In this document: positions 47,115 to 56,843 of the stretch, piece by piece
Position numbering within the stretch: the first letter of the stretch is position 1
How the letters are laid out: every line of letters starts with the position of its first letter
Made by a program: the position numbers and the translations under genes
Assembly: GCA_021613335.1 (NCBI GenBank)
Contig: JAJTWR010000021.1
Coordinates: forward strand, 2,562,001 to 2,626,000
Direction of reading: 5' to 3'
DNA: 64,000 nt
DNA from: Whitmania pigra
Taxonomy: Eukaryota; Annelida; Clitellata; Hirudinida; Haemopidae
The notes under the pieces: generated by a model
Seen by the model: the letters and a program-made list of their open reading frames with translations, nothing else
Database searches by the model: none
Told to the model about the DNA's origin: nothing

Positions 47115-48202
47115 GGTGACCCGTCATAACAGCCCGGCGACAGAATAGCCCCGACAAAACAGCCCCGTCAAAATAGCACGGCGTCAAAATAGCTCAAGAC
47201 AAAATAGCCCCGACAAAACCGCCCCGACAAAACAGCCCCGTCGAAACAGCCCGGCGTCAAAATAGCCCAGGACAGAAAAATCCCGTCAAAATGGCCCAGT
47301 CAAAATAGCCCCGACAAAATAGCCCGGCGACAACATAGCCCAGGACAAAACAACCCGGCGACAAAATAGCTCGGCGACATAATAGCCCCGTCAAAATAGC
47401 CCCATGATAACTCCATGTCAAAGTATTTTTTAAAAATGTTGTGAAACTGAATCAAAATTTAATTCGAAATTAGTGGCTTGAATGCTTTGATCGTTTTGAG
47501 TATTGTTTGTTGTTATTATTGTTCTCCAGAAGTTTAATTTGCATAGTCTTGCTTATTCAAATTTGTATCTGGCTTACAAATTTGTGTTGACATTATCCTG
47601 ATCACAAGTTGCTTGTGAGGGGTCGTTTTCAAAATTGAAATACGTTTTGAACAGATTAAGAAATTTTCTGAACCAGTCAATTCTACGATCATTCATGCTG
47701 ATGTCTTGTGAGAAAGACTCTTTTCCAAGAATCAATAACAATGAAATCATTGATGTTTTAGCATCGACTAGTGAAACGATGAAAAAGCTGTTATAATAGT
47801 TAATAGTGGATAGAAATTTTAGACTCTAGTGTTTCTTATGTTTAAGTTGATCAAAGTAGGAGTTAAATAAAAGTTCCCGGGCCGGTTTTTTAAGCCAGTC
47901 CGACCCTGGTGACAGGGCTGTTTTGACGGGGCTATTTTGTCGCCGGGCTATTTTGTCGCCGGGTTGTTTTGTCCTGGGCTATTTTGTCGCCGGGCTATTT
48001 TGTCGGGGCTATTTTGACGGGGCCATTTTGACGGGATTTTCCCGTCCTGGGCTATTTTGACGCCGGGCTGTTTCGACGGGGCTGTTTTGTCGGGGCGGTT
48101 TTGTCGGGGCTGTTTTGTCTTGAGCTATTTTGACGCCGGGCTGTTTTGACGGGGCTGTTTTGTCGGGGCTATTCTGTCGCCGGGCTGTTATGACGGGGTG
48201 CC
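47115..48202. mobile_element. Foldback element with minisatellite inverted arms and 10-bp target duplication
   Basis: ACTTCTAGTC flanks it exactly (47105-47114 and 48203-48212). The left arm (47115-47404) is about twenty tandem units of 14-16 bp of the kinds CCCCGTCAAAATAG, CCCCGACAAAACAG, CCCGGCGACAAAATAG and CCCAGGACAAAATAG. The right arm (about 47905-48202) is the reverse complement with the unit variants in the same order. The spacer of about 500 bp has no coding similarity I recognise. Termini are GGTGACCCGTCATAACAGCC and its near-complement. A 203-bp relative is at 57593. Minisatellite-bearing arms and 9-10 bp duplications recall MuDR-type foldbacks such as Rehavkus, but no transposase is present to prove it. 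Confidence 0.88.
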
Positions 48203-48254
48203 ACTTCTAGTCATGTCAAATTTCAAAAATTTAGTAATGACACCTCGCGACATA

Positions 48255-48278
48255 GTTAGTTAGTTAGTCCTTTATTAA
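48255..48278 (-). mobile_element. 24-bp LINE-tail insertion with 9-bp target duplication
   Basis: CGCGACATA occurs immediately before (48246-48254) and after (48279-48287) a 24-bp insert. On the minus strand the insert is TTAATAAAGGACTAACTAAC plus one more AAC-type unit, matching the last bases of the I-clade LINE at 53525 (TTAATAAAGAACTAACTAAC). Confidence 0.75.
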
Positions 48279-48547
48279 CGCGACATATCGGTAAACCCCT
48301 GAATATAAAGCGAGGGCTCTGTTCGACAGGTGTCGTAATTATCAGTTGCTAAATGGACATTATTTTATGCAGGCAGACGCGCTTCAAGTAAATACCATGT
48401 ACATCCGCGCTTTTCATCGATATACGTCTTCACCTATACAAAGTATTTTTTTAGTTAAATGTTTATAAATTAATTATTCAATTATTATAATAATTTTTAG
48501 TTTCATTAAAATTGTGTTATTAGTAAAACCTACTTAATATTCATATC

Positions 48548-49387
48548 ATGGCATCGAGGCTCACGGAGTTCGTGATGTCTAATCAGTACGTGGACATTTC
48601 AGTCCAAAAGGGAGGCATTCCAGGTGTACCCGGTTGTATCGAGCATACCTCGATGATCTGGGAAGCTAAACAGCGAGCTAAGAGGAACCGGCTGAGTTTG
48701 TACGTCGTGTGGCTGGACCTAGCGAATGCATACGGGTCGGTACCACACCAGCTCCTATGGAAAACATTGGAAGCCCATCATGTGCCTCAGCCCGTTATTC
48801 ACATCCTTCAGGAATACTTTAACGGGTTCATGATGCGATTTTCCACCAAGACGTACACTACGAGGTGGGTGCCTCTGGAGGTTGGTATAGCAATGGTGTG
48901 CACAATTTCTCCTTCCTTATTCGTACTGGCGATGCAGATCCTACTGAAGGCAGCCGGGTCTCGTACTCCAGAGGCGCACATTGGTAAAGGTGTGTACATG
49001 CCTCCAATAAAGGCATTCATGGACGACACCACCCTGATCATGAACAGGAAGAAGGTTGTCCAAAATACCCTGGACAAGTTTAACAACCTTCTAGAGTGGT
49101 GTCGAATGGCTTTCAAACCAGCAAAATCCAGAAGTCTTGCCCTAGTCAGGGGAAAAATTCGCGAGGACGTGTTCTTCGATGTGGCGGAGCAGCGAATCCC
49201 CACAGTATCCGAAGAACCGGTGAAAAGCGGTAGTACCGAGACACTGCATCACGTGCTCAGCAATTGCACGTATGCCCTTGCCAACGGTCGGTACACATGG
49301 CGACATAACCAGCAACAGTCTCCAAAGCAAACTCGCATACGATCGCTACTACTATTCAAGAATGTTGCGATAGCGCGACTAGAGTAA
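48548..49387 (+). pseudogene. R2/NeSL-like LINE reverse transcriptase relic
   Basis: Open for 279 codons. Blocks: DISVQKGGIPGVPGCIEHTS, LYVVWLDLANAYGSVPHQLL (RT block with the first catalytic Asp), a decayed GIAMVCTISPSLFVLAMQ, and IKAFMDDTTLIMNRKK (the catalytic F/Y-x-D-D box, here FMDD). After FFDVAEQRIPTVSEEPVKSG the frame jumps to ETLHHVLSNCTYALANGRYT, which in the intact family is the far C-terminal H-x-x-x-x-C region, so an internal deletion was sealed in frame. The N-terminal zinc fingers and most of the endonuclease are absent. I recall this architecture from R2/NeSL-type elements of invertebrates. Confidence 0.8.
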
Positions 49388-49410
49388 CTAGAAATGTTTG
49401 AGGTCAGAAG

Positions 49411-49710
49411 GTGGCCACATCCGTGGTCATCCTTAGCTTTAACAATAGGAACTCTGAAAAAGTTAAAATAGGCTACATAAGTTTTAAGGTTAAACCTTTT
49501 ATTGGGGAGCCGATCAGATGTTTCAAGTGCAATGGCTATGGCCACATAGCTGTAAATTGCACAAGTAAGGCTAAGTGTCCCAGATATCTGGGTGAACACT
49601 CTCTGAAAGAGTGTCAAAATAAAGATTCTGCTGCCAAGCGATGCGCTACCTGCGACCTCACTAGTCTCTATACTGGGGCAGGCTGTTTGTCCGCAGCGCA
49701 AAATAGCTAA
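49411..49710 (+). pseudogene. LINE ORF1 (gag-like) fragment
   Basis: Nucleic-acid-binding protein of the I-clade-like element. One CCHC knuckle is intact (CFKCNGYGHIAVNC), a second has lost a cysteine (CPRYLGEHSLKEC), and a third begins CATCDL. A stop or frameshift follows at 49708, after which a Lys/Asn-rich tail (about 49760-49990) reads in another frame. Confidence 0.75.
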
Positions 49711-51557
49711 GGAGGCTATTACGATTAAGGCCAATAAACATGTTAGCTATGCTAAAGCCCTTACGGCTGCTAAGAATAAGATCGAGGGGACACAGCCTGC
49801 TCCCTCTATTGCTGAGGTTTCACAGACAACCTCGGTTGTCCCTCAAAGCATGCAGGCTGAAATCTCTCAGCAAATAAACAAGACAAAATCCAAGTCTAAG
49901 CCTAGGAACAAGAACAAAAATAACAATAACAATGAAAATCTTAAACCTGCCGAGAAACCTGCAGAGACTCAGCTGAGCATCTCGGCAGATTAATCACTAA
50001 AATTGCAATTGATTACTCAAATTACTCAAAATAAAATTGAATCAGAGGTTCCATGGAGGGAACAAGGAGCAATTCTTGGATGTCCTCAGTCACGTCTGCA
50101 TGCTCGCCTTCGAGTGCATGGATGAAGACAACATGTCTGAAGCAGTCCGCTCTGCCACGAAAACAAGTTTGGTTGCCCAATCGGTTCAACATTGATAATG
50201 CCATAAGCATTATTCAATGGAATTGTCAGGGCATTCGTCAAAAAATCGGTGAACTCGTTTCTTTTCTGAATTCATTGAATAAATTACCTGATATTGTTTT
50301 GATACAAGAAACATTTCTAAACATCAGGAACTTATTCAAACCTCAGGGGTATCAGATCGAATGATTTGACCACCAAGATGATGTGCATCACGGGGGCATA
50401 CTTACATGTGTAAGGGAAGGACTGTCCTACAGTTCCCTTATTATATCCCAGGATCCTCAGTGTCTCTCGATCACGATCATTGAGAAGAAACGAAGGCTCA
50501 AGATTGTCAACTTCTATGCACCTCCTAAAAAATCTTTTTCAAAAGAGGAGCTGAATCTTGATCCATCAAGATGCTATTATCTGTGGGGACATAAATGCAT
50601 ATTCCCCAAACTTCGGAGCTCGACACTCTGATGCAAGAGGTAAGATTGTTGAGGAGATAATTAATGCTAACGATCTCGTTTCCTTAAACACAGGTGACGG
50701 CACCTATCTCACAAAAAGAGGCAAGTCTACCCCGATAGACATCTCTCTGGCCTCTCCGAACCTTGCCTGCAGATCATCGTGGAAGGTACTTCCTGAAAAT
50801 CTAGGAAGCGGTCACTTCCTCATCCAAATCACAGTTGATGCTTCACCTCTGTATTAGGCCATCAATGCACCTAGCATCAACATAAGGAAGGTTAACTGGA
50901 ATTTATACCAGTTGACCTGCCTAGCTTATCTGGGTCAGAACCTACCAAAAGATGATCTTGAAGAAAATGCGTCTTTCATATATCAGTGCATCATTAAGGC
51001 TGCAGAGACTTGTTCTCCGCAACCCAAAAGCAGCCGTAGGAGACGAACTGTCCCATATTGGAATGATGACTGCAGAAACGCAATAAAAGAGAAAAACCAG
51101 AAAAGGAACCGCTTCTTGAAGGCAAGATCAGACGAAGCTTTCATGTAATATAAGAGGGCGAAGGGACGTGCGCAATGGATTATCAAGAATGCCAAGAGAG
51201 ATTGCTGGTTAAGATTTTGTGCCAGTTTCAACAAGTCAACAGACTAGGTCTTTGGAGAACTGTCAAAAGCATGAACGGACACTCTCAAAGAACTTGCTTT
51301 CCTCCAATCTCTTCTGTTGATGGGTCCCCCATTGACAACTTCAGCAAAGCTGAGACCCTTGCAAAATATTTTGTCTACGCCAGCAGCAACGCAAATATTT
51401 CCCCGCACTTCGCGAATATTAAGCAGAATTTCTCTCTTCCCGATCTTGACAGTCACGACAATTCTTCTCTGTCTTACCCCATAGAAATTTCCAAAGTAAT
51501 GATGCACTCGGTAAATGTGGGAACTCTTCCCCAGGCCCCGATGGCATTCCTTACGAA

Positions 51558-53369
51558 ATGATAAGAAGACTTCCTTTGCCATGCTTCAAATGCATTGTCT
51601 CTTTATTCAACCAATTCTGGACAATAGGGCATCTTCCCTCATGCTGGAAGAAAGCTCCTGTAGTCCCTATCCCAAAGAGAGGCAAACCTCTTTCAGAGCC
51701 TTCCTCATATAGGCCCATCTCCTTAACCTCTACTCTCTGCAGGCTCTTTGAGAGGGTAATCACAGCAAGACTCAGGTGGCATCTTGAGAATTTTGGCCTC
51801 ATAAGTCCGCATCAAGCTGGTTTCAGAAAAGGGAGGAGATGCTCAGATCAGCTGGTTCGAATCACTCAGGACATAGCTGCCTCTTCTTCAAAAAAGCAGA
51901 TGACACTTGGAGTTTTCCTAGATTTGGAAAAAGCTTTTGACATGGTGTGGAGAGAAGGAATAGTCGCAAGGTTGTCCGCACTAGGCACCAAAGGTAGGAT
52001 AAACAACTTCCTACAAGATTGTACAATGGAAGTCAGAGTCGGAGCGACTTTTTCCAATCCCCACACCCTTGACAATGGCACACCCCGAAGGGGGCAGTGT
52101 CCTAAGCCCTCTATTATTCCTCGTGCTGCTTGACGGTCTGCCTCAGCTAGAGAATGGAGTCAAGATGTCTATGCATGCCGACAACATAGCCCTCTGGACG
52201 ATCGGTAACAATCTTTCCACCATTAATGCAACAGCAGCTCGACAAACAGAGAAGTTTTTATCTAATAACGGTTTTCGTATTTCTGTTAAGAAATCTTGCT
52301 TTGTTGTTTTTAGTAACGATAAATCAAGGCTGGATTCCTCCAGGACAACACTGTGCATAGCTAGGGAACAAATCCCAATGACTTCAACCGCTACATTCCT
52401 GGGTGTAATCCTAGATGAGAAGCTGAACTGGAAAGCTCAAACGGCTGCGGTTGAAGTCAGATGCCGGAAACGTCTCAACGTGATGCGAGCTATTGCCGGA
52501 AAATCCTGGAGAGCCAGCAAATTTTGCTTGCTTCAGCTCTATAGAACAACAATAAGATCCGTGATGGATTATGGGAGTAAAGCCTTTGATCTCAGCTATA
52601 ATCAGAACAAGATGGTATATAATAGCATTCAATTCCAGGCTCTCAAGATATGCTGTGGCAGCATGTCTGGAACTGGATCCCTTTCATTACAAGTTGAATG
52701 CGGTGAATTTTAAGCAATTCTATAAGTGCCATCCAGTGCCTAAGAAATCGAAACAATGCTTACCTTGATCTTGAAATTCATAGAATTTTATCTTTGATTT
52801 CAGATTTCATAGACCAATACCAGCAAGTCACTCTCGTCTGGGTACATGCCCATGTGGGCATTCCAGATAACGAGAAGGCTGACACCCTGGCGAAGCTAGC
52901 GACAATTCGAGGCCAGATAGATCGCCAAATCCCAGCATCTATCAAGGACGCCAAAAGGATCGTCGCTCAGAAGATTGAAGAGGACTGGCAGAGAAAATGG
53001 GATTGCTTCTCTGGCTGTCATCATTATGATGTCCAGAAACAGGTGACGACGAGGAGCTTCTTCCAATGCGCCTCTAGAAGGAAGGAGGTACTCATCTCCA
53101 GACTCCGGCTTGGAAGATGTCATCTAAGATGTCATCGTTACCTCTTCCAAATGAAAAGGCATAACAGTGACAAATGCCAAACATGTCCAAGTATGGAGGA
53201 GTCTACTGGGCATTTCCTTCTGGAATGTCCCGGTCAAGAAGTCCTCAGACGGAACATTAGGTCAAAGCTCAAGATACAGACACTGGACTTGAGAACTATG
53301 CTTGGCAATTATGCTAGCATAGATCACATCTACCGGTGGGTTCAAGAAAAGAGAAGAAACCTGATGTAG
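51558..53369 (+). pseudogene. LINE ORF2 reverse transcriptase and RNase H, frameshifted
   Basis: Three overlapping frames cover it: 51558-52133 (fingers/palm, FLDLEKAFDMVW with the first catalytic Asp), 52069-52713 (VLSPLLFLVLLDGLPQLENG, then MHADNIALW in place of YADD, then LGVILDEKLNWK) and 52794-53369 (RNase H and Cys/His tail, ending RRNLM). The frame breaks at about 52080 and 52715 are single events, so decay is moderate. Confidence 0.85.
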
Positions 53370-53469
53370 ACTGATTGATATGACTGTATATTAAACTCTG
53401 CACATATAATTTATTCAAGAACTTTTTTTTTGTGTGTTATCAATGTTCTTGTCGTTTTTCTGTTGTTGT

Positions 53470-53525
53470 CCCCGTCCTAATCATCTAGTTATGAAATGAA
53501 CGTTAATAAAGAACTAACTAACTAA
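53470..53525 (+). repeat. 3' terminus of the LINE: hairpin unit plus (AACT)n tail
   Basis: CCCCGTCCTAATCATCTAGT, TATGAAATGAACGTTAATAA, AGAACTAACTAACTAACT. The unit matches the dispersed Rep-C insertions. In this copy the terminal pairing CGTCC/GAACG has one mismatch. Confidence 0.8.
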
Positions 53526-53569
53526 CTCGAGAGACAACGCCACTCGAAAAATTCAAATAGTGTTGTTAT

Positions 53570-53790
53570 TCACTGCAACAAAAAAGGCTGGATGGACACG
53601 GCAGCATGAAGCTCTGGATTCAGAAATGTTCTCAAACGAGACCGGCCAGATTCTTTTCAAAGAGCTCGCTATTGATCATGGATGCAATGACTGCTCATAA
53701 AGAGGAGTCAGTTAAGATGTTCAATTCAAGCGGATGTCACATTGCAATCATCCCGGGCGGTCTAACATTCAAACTGCAACTATAAATCGT
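53570..53790 (+). pseudogene. Pogo-like transposase DDE fragment
   Basis: Reads NKKGWMDT, MKLWIQKCSQ and, in frame, LLIMDAMTAHKEESVKMFNS then CHIAIIPGGLTFKLQL. L-I-M-D carries the second catalytic Asp of pogo/Tigger transposases and IPGGLT is the conserved strand after it. The sequence GCATGAAGCTCTGGATTCAG is shared with the element at 2749 (3487), so it is the same family. Confidence 0.75.
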
Positions 53791-54089
53791 TAACAAATTG
53801 TCAGGTCTGAATGGGAGGAATGAATGTAGAATGGCACACATTTTCACATAACGTCTGGACGAGTCAGGAAAGCCTTGTATTCCGAGGTGTGCAAGTGGGT
53901 TGCGACAAAGTGTCTCCGAATTTGACTTTTAGTGGCTTTAGAAAGGCTGGCATTAAGTCTACAGGATAGGAGAAAAGTGACCATCCGATGATGAACAAGA
54001 GTGCGATCCAGCAAGAGCAAGATATTTAGTTAGACATTTTAAATGCATTTTTAACCGAACCAACACTGCAATTAACCTACTGCTGCATA

Positions 54090-54175
54090 TATAGAACCCC
54101 TATCAAGAGTGCTCCCTGGCAGTGCGGACTAGGTTCTGAACACCCTACATCATGAAAGTTACCATCACTGACAAC
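54090..54175 (+). repeat. Rep-B fragment
   Basis: TGCATATATAGAACCCC, GAGTGCTCCCTGGCAGTGCG and AAAGTTACCATCACT correspond to the middle and end of Rep-B, strongly diverged. Confidence 0.45.
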
Positions 54176-54181
54176 TAAGCT

Positions 54182-54436
54182 ATGTATCATTATAAATACT
54201 TGATCAAAAATATCGAATCGGTACAAAGAAGATTTGCAAAATTTATTCCATCAAAAGGACACCACCAATACCTAACCAGACTCAAACTTCTCGGACTCCC
54301 GACACTTGGACGTAGACGTCTGATCTTAGACCTATGTCTTCTATATAAAATAATTCATGGATTTGTCACCACGGACCTCCGGAACTCCTTCAAATTTTCT
54401 CAATACTATGCAGCATGTCAGAGGCGCTTTTTGTAA
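54182..54436 (+). pseudogene. CR1/Jockey-like LINE C-terminal fragment
   Basis: The frame reads IKNIESVQRRFAKFIPSKGH, then LTRLKLLGLPTLGRRRLILD and LLYKIIHG, the I-E-x-V-Q-R-R-F ... L-x-x-L-G-L-P-x-L-x-x-R-R block after the RT of CR1/Jockey LINEs. It runs directly into a Rep-B copy. Confidence 0.8.
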
Positions 54437-54570
54437 CCATTTATATAGCGCTCCTTCCCAAGGGTGCTGGCGGCAGTGCAGGCTAGGTTTTGAATATAAC
54501 ACATTACGACTGTTGCCATTACCACCATATGCTGGCACATAACTCATTCGGCTCACCTGCACTAAATTAT
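54418..54570 (+). repeat. Rep-B copy
   Basis: AGAGGCGCTTTTTGTAACCA, TTATATAGCGCTCCTTCCCA, GGCGGCAGTGCAGGCTAGGT, ATTACCACCATATGCTGGCA and CTCATTCGGCTCACCTGCA. It follows a CR1-like coding fragment immediately, which suggests that Rep-B derives from that LINE's 3' region. Confidence 0.6.
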
Positions 54571-55039
54571 TTCAAGAATAAATCTCACCAGTTCAAAATC
54601 CAGTGGAGATAATATTATTCACATAAATAGATTTGGAGCTCTTATTTTTTCTGCCTGTGCAAACTTCTTTGGCACTCTTTCCAATGGCTTTTATATATTC
54701 CTGTCATAAACATAAATGTGTTATAATCGTTGCATTAAGAAAAATATCTCTTAGCTGTACTATGCTAGGTTCCAGGCCTGAAATTTAATAAAATCTATCA
54801 ATCTGTTTAGTTTTCTGTAATTTATTATAAAATCACCAAGTCTTGAATGGATCACCAAGTTCCTGTTATTCTTGAGAATCCATTGAGTTTTTTCCATGAG
54901 GCCTTGGGTTCTATTGTATTTTGCGTATGTCTTCATTATAATTATTATATAATTACGAACAAGTTATAAGAATCCTGGACTATATAACGAATATTCGTCT
55001 ACCACAAGATTTAAATATTTTTTATATGAAAAATACAAA
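54571..55039. other. Intergenic, nothing recognised
   Basis: AT-rich. Presumably holds the 3' UTR of the minus-strand gene that ends at 55040. AATAAA-like words on the minus strand are too common here to choose one. Confidence 0.4.
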
Positions 55040-56145
55040 TTAGAACCGATGAATAAAAGATAATATATTTAATTTGTTCGCCAGTTTTAAAATTTGTGCT
55101 TCGTTCTCCAGTTTGGAAGTTATTGTAAAATCGGTGGGGCTACGTATTTGTAGCAATATTTGTAAGATTGATTTCATCAATCTTCTTCTTGCCATCTCTG
55201 AATCATCTGATAGAGATGCAAGTGACCACATAGCTGCAGACATAGGAGAAGTTCTGGTCAATGCTTTCACACCATAAATTTTTTTCACCTATAATAACAA
55301 CAAAACATTGTTAAACGTGTAACAAAACAAAGTAATCAAAAACTTTTACTTGCATTTTACCAAACTCAGACTTTCACTCAATTTTTGGTGTGACCTTTTC
55401 ATTCCCTTGGCATCATGTTTTATTCTACTTAATACCTATAAAATTGTTGTCAAATTATGTAATGAAAAAAAAACTAATTTATTTTCATTTACTGTAGTAC
55501 ATTTCTATCCCTAATTCCTGATTCACCAGCTTCCTTTGAAATAGGGTCCCTACAATGCAGAATGAAGGTTTAAGGACTCCTTCCAATTAACTCTTTGGAG
55601 AGTTTAATTCTTTCTTTCCCTCTGACTTGTCAGCTTTTCATTTCCTTTACTGTGAAAGACAATTAATGAGTGTCGAAAAAAAAGAAAATAAATGTCTTTT
55701 CAAATTCAACCTTTACGACCACATTTGTCAGATAAGAACTCAAGCTTGCAAAGCAATGTTTCTTCATTTAACATTCTCAGCTCCAGCTTCGTTGGACTGG
55801 TGAAGACACAATATGCTCTTGCATTAAAAGGTTATCCTTTATTTGTTGATCATTTGTTGGCCCAATAAAGAGCTCTGGCCATAAAGACTCTGTGAAGTAC
55901 CTTTTGACTTGAGTCTGTTTCACTGAGTGCCAAACACTCTTATCCATTTCAAATAAATAGGGTCCTTTTGAAACTTCTTTTAAGAAAAAGGGTTCATTAA
56001 TCTAAAAATGTAAGCAAAACCAGTGGGTTCAGATTCAGTTTGTTAAAAAAATTCAATTAATGCTGAATTAACAAAATAACAAAATGACTGGACCATCACT
56101 TTCAGGAGATATTTCAGCTAAGGAGTCACTATCAGATTCAAAATT
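55040..56145 (-). CDS. Unrecognised gene, 3' exons (C-terminal part)
   Basis: A spliced gene I do not recognise. Supported exons: 56145-56089 (NFESDSDSLAEISPESDGP), 56001 to about 55840 (INEPFFLKEVSKGPYLFEMD, KSVWHSVKQTQVKRYFTESL, WPELFIGPTNDQQIKDNLLM), 55435-55361 (VLSRIKHDAKGMKRSHQKLS, ESLSL) and 55288-55040 (VKKIYGVKALTRTSPMSAAM ... NKLNILSFIHRF, stop). These join in phase 0 with GT-AG ends. Between 55840 and 55745 another frame looks coding (SPTKLELRMLNEETLLCKLE), so a frameshift, sequencing error or small intron may lie near 55838. A 23-bp exon at 55549-55527 (TLFQRKL) is possible. The C-terminus is basic and helical, perhaps coiled coil. 5' exons should lie above 56146 but were not found. 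Confidence 0.6.
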
Positions 56146-56750
56146 CTAATTAAAAAAAAATGGGCTCATTTAATTTTCACAATAATTAAGTGAAAAAATA
56201 ACTTAACAAACTGTATCATTGGATAATTTATAATTTATGTTGTTCCACAATTTTAAAGACTAAAATGGCATACATATTTGGAAAATAGAAATCTTAATGA
56301 ACATTTTGATACACATTTCATCAGTCGACATGTCGTGGTCATTAAGTAATAGAACTTGTAGGACAATCCATTAGCGGAAGGACTTCCGCCTAAGATGGCT
56401 CGCAATATTTGAAGCATGTTGTTCCACATATTTAGAAAGTAGAAATCTTAATGAACATTATGATGCATCAGTTGACAAGTCGTGGTTATTGAGACAACAA
56501 CTACTATTGAACGATTTCCATAAATTCCTAATAATTTCAAAAATTTGAAAATCTTGCTACATTTGATATATAACCATTTTTGAAAATCATTTGAAAGGTT
56601 GTTTCCAAATATTATAATTTGAAACGTCGCATTAGAAATTAAATTTGTGTGTCTGCTGACTTCAGCTACGATAGAGACTAGGTTTTTACCATTATATAAA
56701 TGTCTGCTGGCTGAGGACAAGTGATAATAAGTTATTAAAATATACTAAAA
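56146..56750. other. Intergenic or upstream introns; duplicated segment
   Basis: Two diverged direct copies of a segment of about 80 bp (TGTTGTTCCACA.., AGAAATCTTAATGAACATT, GTCGTGGT.ATT) at 56258-56345 and 56417-56490. Between them ATTAGCGGAAGGACTTCCGC, then CTAAGATGGCTCG, looks like ETS and YY1 motifs of a TATA-less promoter, but I cannot tie it to a first exon. Confidence 0.4.
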
Positions 56751-56751
56751 C

Positions 56752-56843
56752 GGCGCTAGTAAGGCAAGCGAGCGACACGGAAACCCCTCAACGGGAAGGA
56801 ACCCGCGATGCCACGGCGGAATGCAAAGCCTTTTCCACTATAC
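56752..56843 (-). repeat. tRNA-like SINE head, interrupted by a hAT element
   Basis: Minus strand: TGGTATAGTGG (A box), AAAAGGCTTTGCATTCCGCC, GCGGGTTCC (B-box-like), GTTGAGGGGTTTCC. It aligns with the plus-strand copy at 5085. The hAT at 56844 inserted at its 5' end, separating it from what follows at 57566. Confidence 0.55.

Larger units (their letters stand above)
49400..53525 (+). mobile_element. I-clade-like LINE, nearly full-length, inactive
   Basis: Order of parts: ORF1/gag-like zinc knuckles (CFKCNGYGHIAVNC, 49530-49570, and a degenerate CPRYLGEHSLKEC), an APE-type endonuclease (SIIQWNCQGIRQKIGELVSF, 50206; IPYWNDDC-like segment), reverse transcriptase (PIPKRGKPLSEPSSYRPISL, 51670; GVFLDLEKAFDMVW, 51918) and RNase H (VTLVWVHAHVGIPDNEKADT, 52825), then a C-terminal C-x2-C...H-x4-C (CQTCPSMEESTGHFLLEC). 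The catalytic Y-x-D-D box reads HADN, so the enzyme would be dead even without the frame breaks at about 50364, 51560, 52080 and 52710. RNase H after RT places it in the I/R1/Jockey group. The 3' end is a Rep-C-like unit followed by (AACT)n. Confidence 0.88.

Noticed and set aside
47115..48202. CRISPR array
   Set aside because: The units are contiguous 14-16 bp minisatellite repeats without spacers, in inverted arms of a transposon in an animal genome.
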